From Schaalia odontolytica (GTDB lineage: Bacteria > Actinomycetota > Actinomycetes > Actinomycetales > Actinomycetaceae): 64,000 nt of DNA. A program made the position numbers and the translations under genes. Under the pieces are notes generated by a model, which was not told the DNA's origin, made no database searches, and worked only from the letters and a program-made list of their open reading frames with translations. Positions 9,478 to 18,520 of this stretch are shown piece after piece. The DNA lies in contig NZ_CP046315.1 in the NCBI RefSeq assembly GCF_009730335.1, positions 434,001 to 498,000 on the forward strand. Reading direction: 5' to 3'. Each line of letters begins with the position of its first letter. The stretch's first letter is position 1.

Positions 9478-10768
9478 GGCTGCCTCCTTGTGTGGTGGGG
9501 GATGAAGCGGCGGCGCGTTTGGCGCGCGCCTGGGCGACGCCGCAGCGGGCCATGAGGACGATGTCAACAAGGTAGGTGGCCAGCAGGACCACCCACGCGG
9601 CGATGGTGAGGCGTTCGGCGGAGGTTCCGCCCAGGGCCGCGACGGCGAGCGCGAGGACCGCGGCCACGTTGCGAGCGGTCTCCCGGATGGGCGCCCCGGC
9701 CTCGAGCACGCCGACGCCGACGCGCACCGCGGATGGGCCGCCGCCAATCACGACGGGCATCAGGTAGGTGAGCGCACCGACAAAGAGCTGGCCTAGCCCG
9801 GCCGCGCCCAGGATCGGCATCCACGCGAGGAAAGCCGAGCGCAGCCCGGTCGCGTCCGTCGCCTGGAAGGCGCGCAGGGACGTTCCCGCGCCGGCAACGA
9901 GGATCCATGCGGCGCCCAGCATGAGAGACCACGCACCGTATTCAGCCGGCCCCTTCTTAAGCGCCACGCGGACCAGCGGAATGCCCACGCCCAGGGTGGC
10001 CGCGCCCACGACGACGAGGAGACCCACGGAAGTCACGCGCATCGACCCGGCCACAGCGCCCGTGCCGGCGACGAGAAGCGCAGCCACCCACAGGGGCAGG
10101 GCGCTCGTCGCGAAGGACACGGCTCGCGGATCCATGCGCGTACGCATCGCGGTTGGCCCCAGCGTCACCAGGGTCCCGCCCATCGTCAAGCCCACCCATC
10201 CGGCGATCCCCGCCAGCGCGTGGGCGACCGTCAGGCGGTCCCGGGCCTTGGCCAACCACGTGGGAGCGTCCGCGTCGAACATGGCCGCCGTGACGAAACC
10301 CGCCAGCGTCGCGCCCACCACCAGGAAGAACGCGGCCGCGATGTAGTAGCGGATGATGACCGCGAAACGCGAGGCCAGGCGCTCGCGGGACGCGGTGAGC
10401 AGCGCCCACCCGTGCCAGGCCGCGATCGCGCCGACAACGGTCGCGCCCGTGACGGTCGCGTGCCACAAGCCCGACCACATGCCACCGATGAGGAGCAGGA
10501 GGGAGAGATTAAACGCCGTGATGCGCACGGTGTTGTCGCGCCCGGCCCGCCGATCGTCCGGGGCCAGGTGGGCGAGCGCGCGCGTGAAGTACCAGGACCA
10601 CTGGAAAATCCCGTTTGACAGGACGCCGAGGGTCACCAGGTGGATCATCGTCCACAGGTTCTGCGGGATGCGGCCTCGGGCGATGATCGTGATCGCCGCG
10701 GCGATCGCTGCCACGCACATCCAGACGGAGGTCGCGCGGTCGGTGCGGGGAACGCGAGGCTTGTTCAT
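9470..10768 (-). CDS. Polytopic membrane protein of the nirK operon
   Basis: This 432-residue, roughly 12-segment membrane protein starts at ATG 10768, overlapping the stop of the preceding gene in an ATGA junction. Membrane-embedded histidines (TMIHLVTLG, WHATV, WHGWALL, VAHALAG) resemble those of NnrS/heme-copper-type proteins linked to nitrite and NO handling. No copper-A motif or complete terminal-oxidase ligand set is apparent. Tight coupling to nirK suggests electron delivery, NO tolerance or copper supply. The specific role is inference. Confidence 0.75.
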   Translation of the reverse strand: MNKPRVPRTDRATSVWMCVAAIAAAITIIARGRIPQNLWTMIHLVTLGVLSNGIFQWSWYFTRALAHLAPDDRRAGRDNTVRITAFNLSLLLLIGGMWSGLWHATVTGATVVGAIAAWHGWALLTASRERLASRFAVIIRYYIAAAFFLVVGATLAGFVTAAMFDADAPTWLAKARDRLTVAHALAGIAGWVGLTMGGTLVTLGPTAMRTRMDPRAVSFATSALPLWVAALLVAGTGAVAGSMRVTSVGLLVVVGAATLGVGIPLVRVALKKGPAEYGAWSLMLGAAWILVAGAGTSLRAFQATDATGLRSAFLAWMPILGAAGLGQLFVGALTYLMPVVIGGGPSAVRVGVGVLEAGAPIRETARNVAAVLALAVAALGGTSAERLTIAAWVVLLATYLVDIVLMARCGVAQARAKRAAASSPTTQGGSRG

Positions 10769-12039
10769 CGGGCCTCCCGAGCATTGGCGCGCGCCCGGCG
10801 TATCGTCACCGTCAGCGTCGTCGCGACGAAGAGGAGCATGCCGACGACCCCGAGGGTGCCGCCCAGGCGCCACGGGTAGGCGGCCTCGCGCGCGCCCGCG
10901 AGGAGACGCAGCAGGAGGGAGACCTGCAGGAATGCGAAGGGGACCCACATGGCGCCGTGGTAGGGGACCTCGCGCCGGGCGACGGCCGGGATGATGACGG
11001 GAGCGTGGGCCAGCAGCATCGAGACGACGAAGCCGATCGTGATCGCGTGGACGCCCGCATCGTAGCCGTATCCGTCGAAAGCGGGCGGAGCGATGACCCA
11101 CATCAACGCGGGTACAAGCGCCCATGCGTAGCCGCTCAGCATGCACACGGCCGCCAGGCGAGGCAGGCCGCTCATGCGCACGGTGCCGCGCGCGACGTCG
11201 TGCCACGCGGTGTCCGCTGCGAGGACGCCGAGGGAGAGACCGATCAGGGGGTAACCGATCGTCGGGGAGTAGAGCGCGACGGTCAGGCCCACCATGAGCG
11301 CGGCGCTCTCGGCCGTGATGCGCCGCTCGGTCGAGCCGGACGCGAAGGCGAGGCGCGCGAGCTCGACGCGCTCGCCGACGATCGTGACGATCAGGAAGGC
11401 CAGCCACCAGGGCACCGCTCGCGGCGTCTCGAGGCCTCGCCACCACAGGAGGATGCCGCCCAGGCCAATGAGAGCGCCCATCAGCTGGATGAGGACCGCG
11501 TGGGTGGCCTGACGGCGCGCCCACACGTAGCAGTAGATCGCCGTCAGCAGCGCCATGCCGAGGGTGACGAGGAAACCGGGCATCATCCGCTCGGGCGCGA
11601 ATCCGGGCAGGTGGGCGGCCAGGAAGCGGGGGACCGGGAGGTTCGTGAGCACCTCGCGCACCCCCTCGTTCAGGGAGATGATGACCGCGCTGATTCCGCC
11701 GGCTCCGGTGAGTAGGGGAGCGGCGTACGCCCACGCGCGCCGCCCGTCGGACTGCAGGGCGACCGCGCGCTCGAGGCAGATCGCGGTGCCCAGGAACCCG
11801 TAGATCATGAGGAGTCCGTGCACGGTCCCCAGGCTCGTCGCGGCCACGGGTGCGAGCGCCCCCAGGCGCACGAGGGATGCGTCAAGGCCCGCCAGGAGCG
11901 CGGCGCCCGCGAGGAGCAGGAACGCGAGGCGGCCGGCGGGCAGCCGGGGGATGGGAGGCCTCGTCGTCGCTATCGACGAGGCCTGGGCTGGTGCATCCGG
12001 TCCCGCGTCGCGTGCGGGTGGGCGGGATGCCTCGCTCAT
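10765..12039 (-). CDS. NnrS-like polytopic membrane protein, first gene of the nirK operon
   Basis: The 424-residue protein has about 12 hydrophobic segments after a 35-residue polar N-terminus. GVHAITIGFVVSMLLAHAPV near the C-terminal third resembles the His-containing helix of NnrS, a family tied to denitrification and NO stress. It overlaps the next gene by 4 bp. Near the start the DNA has GGCCTCGTC and GACGAGGCC (11957-11983), an in-frame copy of the dispersed inverted repeat. No regulator gene is adjacent. Confidence 0.72.
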   Translation of the reverse strand: MSEASRPPARDAGPDAPAQASSIATTRPPIPRLPAGRLAFLLLAGAALLAGLDASLVRLGALAPVAATSLGTVHGLLMIYGFLGTAICLERAVALQSDGRRAWAYAAPLLTGAGGISAVIISLNEGVREVLTNLPVPRFLAAHLPGFAPERMMPGFLVTLGMALLTAIYCYVWARRQATHAVLIQLMGALIGLGGILLWWRGLETPRAVPWWLAFLIVTIVGERVELARLAFASGSTERRITAESAALMVGLTVALYSPTIGYPLIGLSLGVLAADTAWHDVARGTVRMSGLPRLAAVCMLSGYAWALVPALMWVIAPPAFDGYGYDAGVHAITIGFVVSMLLAHAPVIIPAVARREVPYHGAMWVPFAFLQVSLLLRLLAGAREAAYPWRLGGTLGVVGMLLFVATTLTVTIRRARANAREAR

Positions 12040-12246
12040 GTGGGCTCCTGGAGTAGGTGGGCGTTGCCGGTGTTCCCATCTGGGGACAGTGCCAAGGTAG
12101 CGACCTTGCTCGCAATTTTCTAGGGATGAAGGCGGTGAAATTGCGTGCTGGGACGGTTATGGTGGCCTTCGAAGGGAAAACGCACCTCGTGACTACCCGT
12201 CCGGTAATATTGTGCGGGTCACTATCAAGAGTCAATGGAGCAATTG

Positions 12247-12573
12247 ATGAGCGATCTTCATTTCGTCGCCGGCGAGTTTCGTCGTCTTGCGTCGACGGCC
12301 CGCGACGTGGCGGATGCTGTTCGGCAGGCTCGTCCTGATGGAGGGGCCAGCGCCTTTGCCTCCGCAATGCCGGGTGCGGAGCTCACGTCACTGATGCAGA
12401 GCGTCGAAGAGAAGTGCGTGGACACGTGCACGGTGCTCGGACGAAACTTGGATAATCACGCTGATTCCCTCGACGCTGCCGATAGGGACTTCATCGCTAC
12501 CGAAGAAGACAATGGTCAGCTCATGTCCTCGATCATTCGGGGACTTGGCTTTGGGGGCGTGAGCGAACGATGA
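12247..12573 (+). CDS. WXG100-like small helical protein
   Basis: The product is 108 residues from ATG 12247, six bases after GGAG. It is predicted all-helical with an ESAT-6/WXG100-like size and heptad pattern, but the canonical WxG is absent. Two cysteines sit close together (EKCVDTC). Its ATGA overlap with the next gene indicates translational coupling. Such proteins commonly precede DUF1023 hydrolases in actinobacteria and may be partners or targeting domains. No type VII secretion core gene is visible in the window. Confidence 0.6.
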   Translation: MSDLHFVAGEFRRLASTARDVADAVRQARPDGGASAFASAMPGAELTSLMQSVEEKCVDTCTVLGRNLDNHADSLDAADRDFIATEEDNGQLMSSIIRGLGFGGVSER

Positions 12574-14177
12574 AGTGGGCTGATCTGCGTCAGTGGCAGA
12601 TGGGGCCGCTCAGCGAGCAGGCTCGGTCTTATGCGGACAAGCAGCGGGTACTTGCGCAGGCCGGTGACGACCTGCGCGCCGGAGTGGATGCTCTGGGCGG
12701 CGTCGGTCGGACGGTTACCGCGGCTCAGGCTGCCCTTCGCCAGGACGCGGCCGAGATAGCGAAGCAGGAAGATAAGCTGGGCGCGCTGAGTGACGTCCTG
12801 TCGTTCGCCGCGCATGGAGTCGCGAGCATTTGTTCGGCAGTGGCGAGCGCGGAAGCAGCTGCCGCCCGCAATATGCTGGCCATTCACCCGGATGGTTCCA
12901 TCGGGTATGTCGGCCCCATGGAGGTCTCGAAAGACGACGCGCGCCGGATTCGCCAGTCGATGAAGCAGCTGGCCGATCGCGTCGCAGAGATCCTCCGTGC
13001 AGCGCGGGACATGGTGAGCGAGATACGGTCGAAACTGCTCGCCCTATCGATGCCCGGCGTAGCCGGAGCGCTGGGTGCAGTGGCGTCCATCGGCAAAGAC
13101 TCGTCGCCGAAGCTGCCCCCGCCGGGCGCAACGGCGAAGGAAGTCGCCAAGTGGTGGTCCTCGCTCACCCCGGAGCAAAAAGAAAAGCTCATCAATGAGC
13201 ACCCGTATGAGATCGGCAAGCTTGACGGTGTCGACGGGACGTCGAGGGATAAGGCAAATCGCCTCGTGCTCGACATCGAGCTGCCGAAACTCGAGGCTGA
13301 ATACGAGGAGTATAAGAAGAAGGTCGGCCTGATCATTGACCCGTTCGAGGCTGCAACTCTCAAGAAGCTCAAGGAGCGAGCAGAAGCCGTCAGGAACATC
13401 AGAACAACGCTGGATCGCTCGGACGAAGACGGTATGCCTCGTCAGCTTCTGGGGATCGACACCTCTAACCCGCGCGTGACGGCGATCGTCGCACAGGGAA
13501 ACGTCGATACTGCCAAGCACATTGGTGTCATCGTGCCGGGACTGTACTCGAACGTGGCCAACAACCTGGATGACTACGATGACAAGGCCTCCGTCATGGG
13601 TGCGAACGTCCGCAAGCATGCCCACGGCGAGGAGGTTGCGATGGTCTCTTACCTTGGCTACGACGCGCCACAGAATAAGATCGAGGCAGCGATGATCCGC
13701 AAAGCGGATGCTGGCGCCAAGCAGCTCGCTGGCTTCTTGAATGGCATGCACGCGTCGCGTGAATACGGTGCGGGCGACGCGCACGTGACCGCCGTGACCC
13801 ACTCCTACGGGTCGACGACTGCTGGAAAGGCGCTGACGATGACCGACAAGGGAGCCGTCGATGATCTCATCCAGTTTGGCTCCCCAGGGTCCGGCGTCCA
13901 GAGCGTCGACGAGTTCCATCTCGAAAAGGGGCACGCCTGGGTGAGCGCGGCGCCGTATCGAGAAGACATCGTTCAAGGCCTCGGTGATGACGGACGATAC
14001 GGTAAGAATCCTGCCAAAATGCCCGGCTACAACCACCTCTCTGGGGATGTCGGCCCCGGTGAGGGATGGTTTGTACCCTTCCGGAAACACAGTTCCTACT
14101 TCAACGAGGGGAGCGAGGCGCTCGACGACATTTCGAAGGTCGTTGCGGGGCGCGGCGTGCCAAGGAGTACGCGATGA
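12570..14177 (+). CDS. Alpha/beta hydrolase of the DUF1023 type with helical N-terminal domain
   Basis: The product is 535 residues. The first ~200 are helical and Ala-rich (SEQARSYADKQRVLAQAGDD). The C-terminal half is a DUF1023 alpha/beta hydrolase: IGVIVPGLYSNVANNL, then the nucleophile elbow THSYGSTTAGK near residue 415 and a late GYNHLSGD segment that can supply the catalytic His. Substrate is unknown. The helical-domain plus hydrolase arrangement is seen in secreted or surface toxin-like proteins, and the downstream gene would fit an immunity role. Secretion is inferred only; no signal peptide is present. Confidence 0.78.
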   Translation: MKWADLRQWQMGPLSEQARSYADKQRVLAQAGDDLRAGVDALGGVGRTVTAAQAALRQDAAEIAKQEDKLGALSDVLSFAAHGVASICSAVASAEAAAARNMLAIHPDGSIGYVGPMEVSKDDARRIRQSMKQLADRVAEILRAARDMVSEIRSKLLALSMPGVAGALGAVASIGKDSSPKLPPPGATAKEVAKWWSSLTPEQKEKLINEHPYEIGKLDGVDGTSRDKANRLVLDIELPKLEAEYEEYKKKVGLIIDPFEAATLKKLKERAEAVRNIRTTLDRSDEDGMPRQLLGIDTSNPRVTAIVAQGNVDTAKHIGVIVPGLYSNVANNLDDYDDKASVMGANVRKHAHGEEVAMVSYLGYDAPQNKIEAAMIRKADAGAKQLAGFLNGMHASREYGAGDAHVTAVTHSYGSTTAGKALTMTDKGAVDDLIQFGSPGSGVQSVDEFHLEKGHAWVSAAPYREDIVQGLGDDGRYGKNPAKMPGYNHLSGDVGPGEGWFVPFRKHSSYFNEGSEALDDISKVVAGRGVPRSTR

Positions 14178-14248
14178 GGGAGTCGATGAACGATATCCTG
14201 GCAGCTGTGGCGGCGCACGTATCTGGTGCCGCGTTTCGAGGAGAATAA
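14174..14248 (+). CDS. Possible 24-residue peptide between hydrolase and next gene
   Basis: ATG 14174 overlaps the hydrolase stop in an ATGA junction and the frame stops at 14248, three bases before the next ATG and in the same frame as it. It may be a coupling peptide, or the remnant N-terminus of the following protein cut off by a TAA. There is no independent evidence that it is translated. Confidence 0.3.
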   Translation: MRESMNDILAAVAAHVSGAAFRGE

Positions 14249-14251
14249 CGG

Positions 14252-14770
14252 ATGAATTCGGAACAGAAGGAACTGCTCGCTCGAGCGTCACGCATGGAGT
14301 CGATCGAGGCCTTCCAGCGCGACGTCGAGCCGGCGATCATTGCTGCCCGCGATCAGCTGATGACGCGGGAGAACTATCGCGGCTACTACCGCAACGATGT
14401 GATCACCAGGAACAACGTCGGCGACCATGTCCTGTACGCCTTCATCTCGCGCAGCTACGACTTCGACGAGCACGACCCTATTCGCGTTCGCGACGTGTTT
14501 GATGCCGCGCTGGCCCCTCGCGGTTTCGTGTGCAGTGAAAAGGCGGACGTCCTGCAGGACGGGACGACGGACACCGTGTTGATCTGGGGTAGCGAACGCT
14601 TCGGTGCGACCGTCCACGTCATGGTGTCCGAGAGCTGGCTGACGTCCGTCAACTACTACACGGATCCCCTGCTCAGCGACGGGTCCGTGGGTGACCCGAA
14701 GATGCTCATGGAGCTGCCCGGCCGCATTCCGCAGTGGTTCCTGGACGTTGCCGCAGGCACGCAGTCGTGA
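14252..14770 (+). CDS. Hypothetical protein, possible immunity protein of the hydrolase
   Basis: The 172-residue soluble acidic protein starts at ATG 14252, eight bases after GAGGAG. I recognise no named domain with confidence; DUF4853-type proteins of actinomycetes are a candidate. Visible blocks are SMESIEAFQRDVEP-like helices, GDHVLYAFISRSYDF and a C-terminal LPGRIPQWFLDVAA. It has no signal peptide or membrane segment. Its position directly after a toxin-like hydrolase is the only support for an immunity role. Confidence 0.5.
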   Translation: MNSEQKELLARASRMESIEAFQRDVEPAIIAARDQLMTRENYRGYYRNDVITRNNVGDHVLYAFISRSYDFDEHDPIRVRDVFDAALAPRGFVCSEKADVLQDGTTDTVLIWGSERFGATVHVMVSESWLTSVNYYTDPLLSDGSVGDPKMLMELPGRIPQWFLDVAAGTQS

Positions 14771-14801
14771 CGAGATCCAACTCAGCAACCTGCTAGATGA
14801 C

Positions 14802-14843
14802 GAAGGGGGGGGCGGCGCTCGATTGAGCGCCGCCCCCCCCTTC
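14802..14843. terminator. Bidirectional terminator, 19-bp perfect stem
   Basis: Arms at 14802-14820 and 14825-14843 include runs of eight G and eight C and enclose GATT. It separates two convergent genes. Confidence 0.85.
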
Positions 14844-14874
14844 GCAACCCGCGTGAGCGGGCACCATCAGAGCG

Positions 14875-16548
14875 TCAGCCGTTCAGGGCGTCGGACACGA
14901 CCTGCTTGGCGGCCTCCTGGACCTGGGCCAGGTGCTCGGCACCCTTGAAGGACTCGCCGTAGATCTTGTAGACGTCCTCGGTGCCCGACGGGCGAGCTGC
15001 GAACCACGCGGACTCGGTCGTCACCTTCAGGCCGCCGATGGGCGCGTCGTTGCCGGGCGCGCGCACCAGCTTCGCGACGATCGGGTCGCCGGCCAGCTCG
15101 GTCGCGGTCACGTCGTCCGCGGACAGGGCCGCCAGCTTCGCCTTCTCCTCGCGGGAGGCAGCCGCGTCGATGCGGGCGTAGGCGGAGGCGCCGAAACGCT
15201 CGACCTGCTCCTCGTGCAGCTGGGAGGGGGTCTTGCCGGTCACGGCCAGGATCTCCGAGGCGAGCAGCGCCAGGATGATGCCGTCCTTGTCGGTCGACCA
15301 CACGGTGCCGTCCTTGCGCAGGAACGAGGCTCCCGCGCTCTCCTCGCCGCCGAAACCGACGGTACCGGACAGCAGGCCGGGGACGAAGTACTTGAAGCCC
15401 ACGGGCACCTCGATGAGGTCGCGGCCCATGGTGGCGACGACGCGGTCGATGAGCGCGGAGGACACGAGGGTTTTGCCCACGGCCGCGTCGGCGTTCCAGC
15501 CGGGGCGGTGCGTGAACAGGTACTCGATGGCGACGGCCAGGAAGTGGTTCGGGTTCATCAGGCCGTCGGGGGTGACGATGCCGTGGCGGTCCGAATCCGC
15601 GTCGTTGCCGGTCGCGATGTCGTAGGGGGTGTTTCCCTCGGCGTCGGGGGTCATGGCCTCGCGCAGGGACGCCATCGCGTAGGGCGAGGAGCAGTCCATG
15701 CGGATCTTGCCGTCCCAGTCCAGGGTCATGAACGGCCACGCCGGGTCGACCTCGGGGTTGACGACGGTCAGGTCGAGGCCGTAGTGCTCACCGATGGCCG
15801 CCCAGTAGTCGATGGACGCGCCGCCGAGCGGGTCGGCGCCGATGCGCACGCCCGCGTTACGGATGGCCTCGATGTCGATGACCTGGTCGAGCTGCGAGAC
15901 GTAGTAGTCCAGGTAGTCAAAGGGCTTGATATTCGGGTCGTGCAGCAGATCGGAGCCGGTGACGCGGGGAACGTTCTTCCATTCACCCGAGTCGAGGAGC
16001 TCATTCGCGCGCGCAGCGATCCAGCCGGTTGCGTCGGTATCGGCGGGGCCGCCGTGAGGCGGGTTGTACTTGAAGCCGCCGTCGCGCGGGGGGTTGTGGC
16101 TGGGGGTGACGACGATGCCGTCGGCCAGGCCGTCGCCCTCGGTGCGCAGGTTACCCGGGGCGCCGTTCGCGCCGAGGATGGCGACGGACACGGCGGGGGT
16201 GGGCGTGTAGGAGCCGCGCGAGTCGATGCGCGTGTCGATGCCGGCGGCCGCGAGGACCTCCAGGGCGGTGCGCCACGCGGGCTCGCTCAGGGCGTGGGTG
16301 TCGCGGCCGATAAACAGAGGACCGTTGAAGCCCTGGGAGGCGCGGTACTCGATGATCGCAGCGGTGATGGCGATGATGTGCGCCTCGTTGAACTTGGCGT
16401 CCAGCGAGGATCCGCGGTGACCCGAGGTGCCGAACGCGACGCGCTGTCCCACGTCGGTCGGGTCGGGCACGATGTCGTAGTAAGCGGAGATGACATCGTC
16501 GACGTTGATGAGGTCTTCAGGTAGGGCACGTGTGCCAGCTCGTTCATG
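14875..16548 (-). CDS. pgm: Phosphoglucomutase (alpha-D-glucose-phosphate specific)
   Basis: The 557-residue enzyme interconverts glucose-1-phosphate and glucose-6-phosphate, linking glycogen or cell-envelope sugar synthesis to glycolysis. The catalytic phosphoserine loop TPSHNPP sits near residue 145. FGTSGHRG near residue 40, the metal-binding DxDxDRHG-type loop (NDADSDRHG) and the late phosphate-binding [11 protein letters not shown] are all present. Length is normal for the pgm2-type bacterial enzyme. ATG 16548 is preferred, although its ribosome site is weak. Confidence 0.95.
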   Translation of the reverse strand, partial: HERAGTRALPEDLINVDDVISAYYDIVPDPTDVGQRVAFGTSGHRGSSLDAKFNEAHIIAITAAIIEYRASQGFNGPLFIGRDTHALSEPAWRTALEVLAAAGIDTRIDSRGSYTPTPAVSVAILGANGAPGNLRTEGDGLADGIVVTPSHNPPRDGGFKYNPPHGGPADTDATGWIAARANELLDSGEWKNVPRVTGSDLLHDPNIKPFDYLDYYVSQLDQVIDIEAIRNAGVRIGADPLGGASIDYWAAIGEHYGLDLTVVNPEVDPAWPFMTLDWDGKIRMDCSSPYAMASLREAMTPDAEGNTPYDIATGNDADSDRHGIVTPDGLMNPNHFLAVAIEYLFTHRPGWNADAAVGKTLVSSALIDRVVATMGRDLIEVPVGFKYFVPGLLSGTVGFGGEESAGASFLRKDGTVWSTDKDGIILALLASEILAVTGKTPSQLHEEQVERFGASAYARIDAAASREEKAKLAALSADDVTATELAGDPIVAKLVRAPGNDAPIGGLKVTTESAWFAARPSGTEDVYKIYGESFKGAEHLAQVQEAAKQVVSDALNG

Positions 16549-16800
16549 CATAGGGACAGTGTTGCACGTTACGTCCCTTTGTGTGTAGCACCGTCCCACG
16601 GCGTGGACTTTTCCTTGTTTTCTCTTGTTCGAGGCCGTGGCTGGGAAGGTGAAAAAGGCCAGGTGAGAGCGGGGGCGGCCCCGGCCTCGTCCCCGGGGAA
16701 GAAATAGGGATATGCACGTTTTCCCAAAATCGGCGCCGAGCGACTATCCTATGAGATGTCGGTCACCGCAGACCGTGACTGTGTTGTCAGGAGGAACATC

Positions 16801-18141
16801 GTGGGATGGTTTGATTCCATCGAACATAACCGTTGGCTGAGCGGCCACATGCAGGCACTCATTGAAGAGGCAGAAGGCGCGATCGTCGCGACTGGTTTCG
16901 CGCACCTCGATGCCGATGGAAAGCCCGATCTGACCCGATCGATTGACCTGGCCGTCACTGGTCGCATGGCCTACGTGTTCTCGCTGGGCGCGCTCATGGG
17001 GCTGCCCGGCACTCGTCGCTACGCCGACCACGCCGTCAAGGCGCTCACCAACTGCTTCACGGACCCCGTCAACGGCGGCATGTGGTTCGCGATCAAGCCC
17101 GAGCCCGATGCCGACGGTCACGGCGTACCGTGGGACGAGGATGCGCGCGTCAAGTCGCAGTACCACACGGTGTACGCGCTACTGGGCGTCGCCGCTGCGA
17201 CGGTCGCAAACCGCCCCGGAGCCCACGAGTTGCTCAACCGCATGCTTGAGGAGCAGAAGGAGCTCTGGACCGACGACTTCGGCCTCGTGTGGGATCAGTA
17301 TGACGAGGCCTTCAACGAGCCCGTCCCCGTCCACACCCTCGGCACCCTCATCCACACGATCGAGGCCTACATGGCCGCGGCCGAGGCGACAACCGAGCCC
17401 GAATGGCTCGACCGCGCCGAGAAGATGACGGCCTTCGCCTACAAGATCGCCTCCAAGAATGGCTGGCGCATCCCCGAGTATTTTGACGAGAACTGGCAAC
17501 CCAGCCCCGAGGCCGGCAAGCTCCTCAACGACGGACGTCGCTACTACGAGGGCTACGTCACTGGCCACTCAATGCAGCTTGCGCGCTTCGCGCTGCAGGT
17601 GCGTGCCGGCCTGCGCTCAATGGGGTGGACCGTGCCCGACTACCTCCTCGAGATGGGAACCGAGCTCTTCGAGCGTGCCCGCGTCGACGGCTGGCGTCGC
17701 ACCGACGGCAATCCCGGCTTCTCCACAGGCGTCAACGACGAGGGCGACCCCGTACCCGGCGAGGACGAACATCAGCAGTGGGTCGTCTGCGAGGGCGTGT
17801 GTGCCACCGTCGCCGTGCGTCGCGCCATGCTGGACGACGGCGCGCGCGTCTCCGACGTCGAGCACTTCGAGCACTGCTACCGCTCCTTCGTCGACTACAT
17901 CCACGACTACCTCATCAGCCAGCCCGGTCGGTGGGTGCGTCGCCTCGGCCCCTGTAACGAGAACGTGCAGCCTGCGAAGTCGTCGCGCTGGGACGTCTAC
18001 CATGCCGTCCAGGCGACGCTCGCGATCCGCCTGCCGCTGTGGCCCCCGACGGCCCCCGCGCTCTCGCGCGGCCTCCTTGACCGCCCCGAGGAACCGGCCC
18101 CCGACAAGAAGTCCTGGAACTTCTTCGGGCTGCGCGGCTGA
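16801..18141 (+). CDS. AGE-family sugar epimerase/isomerase
   Basis: The 446-residue protein starts at GTG 16801 behind a strong AGGAGG. It has the (alpha/alpha)6-barrel signature of N-acylglucosamine 2-epimerase/mannose isomerase proteins: RMAYVFSLGALMG, an arginine-histidine pair set (VKSQYHTVYAL), GHSMQLARF and late EHQQWVVCEGV and RWDVYHAVQATLA segments. Members interconvert mannose/fructose, mannose/glucose or N-acyl hexosamines. Substrate cannot be assigned here. A repeat element (16628-16691) lies in its upstream region, shared with divergently oriented pgm. Confidence 0.82.
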   Translation: MGWFDSIEHNRWLSGHMQALIEEAEGAIVATGFAHLDADGKPDLTRSIDLAVTGRMAYVFSLGALMGLPGTRRYADHAVKALTNCFTDPVNGGMWFAIKPEPDADGHGVPWDEDARVKSQYHTVYALLGVAAATVANRPGAHELLNRMLEEQKELWTDDFGLVWDQYDEAFNEPVPVHTLGTLIHTIEAYMAAAEATTEPEWLDRAEKMTAFAYKIASKNGWRIPEYFDENWQPSPEAGKLLNDGRRYYEGYVTGHSMQLARFALQVRAGLRSMGWTVPDYLLEMGTELFERARVDGWRRTDGNPGFSTGVNDEGDPVPGEDEHQQWVVCEGVCATVAVRRAMLDDGARVSDVEHFEHCYRSFVDYIHDYLISQPGRWVRRLGPCNENVQPAKSSRWDVYHAVQATLAIRLPLWPPTAPALSRGLLDRPEEPAPDKKSWNFFGLRG

Positions 18142-18165
18142 CGCATCGGATCTCTGATGGGCTCG

Positions 18166-18198
18166 GGCCCGGGGATGCGAGGGTCGCATCCCCGGGCC
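18166..18198 (+). terminator. Terminator hairpin after the AGE-family gene
   Basis: Perfect 15-bp arms (GGCCCGGGGATGCGA / TCGCATCCCCGGGCC) around GGG, 24 bp past the stop and just before the tRNA genes. Confidence 0.7.
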
Positions 18199-18223
18199 TG
18201 GTCCTGTAGGATGTTCCGCGTCT

Positions 18224-18310
18224 GGAGGGCTGTCTGAGTGGCCGAAAGAGACGGTCTTGAAAACCGTTGTGTCAGCAATGGCACCGGGGGTTCGAATCCC
18301 TCGCCCTCCG
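18224..18310 (+). tRNA. tRNA-Ser (anticodon TGA)
   Basis: An 87-nt class II tRNA: acceptor GGAGGGC/GCCCTCC, anticodon loop CTTGAAA, long variable arm and T-loop GGTTCGAATCC. No CCA is encoded. Confidence 0.95.
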
Positions 18311-18388
18311 CCGAGCCGGCCGCCTTCGGGCGTCGCGGCGGGCGCACGTTCGCGCTCGCGGCGAAAATGCCCTAAAGTAGTCGGCACT

Positions 18389-18478
18389 GGAGACGTCGCA
18401 TAGTCCGGTCGAGTGCGCCTCCCTGCTAAGGAGGTAGGGGTGCATAGCCCCTCGCGGGTTCAAATCCCGCCGTCTCCG
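18389..18478 (+). tRNA. tRNA-Ser (anticodon GCT)
   Basis: A 90-nt class II tRNA: acceptor GGAGACG/CGTCTCC, anticodon loop CTGCTAA, long variable arm and T-loop GGTTCAAATCC. No CCA is encoded. Confidence 0.95.
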
Positions 18479-18483
18479 CGCAC

Positions 18484-18520
18484 AACCCCCGGGATTCCAT
18501 CGGAATTCCGGGGGTTTTCG
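18484..18520 (+). terminator. Rho-independent terminator after tRNA-Ser genes
   Basis: AACCCCCGGGATTCC pairs with GGAATTCCGGGGGTT (one G-U pair), followed by TTTTCGTT. Confidence 0.85.
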
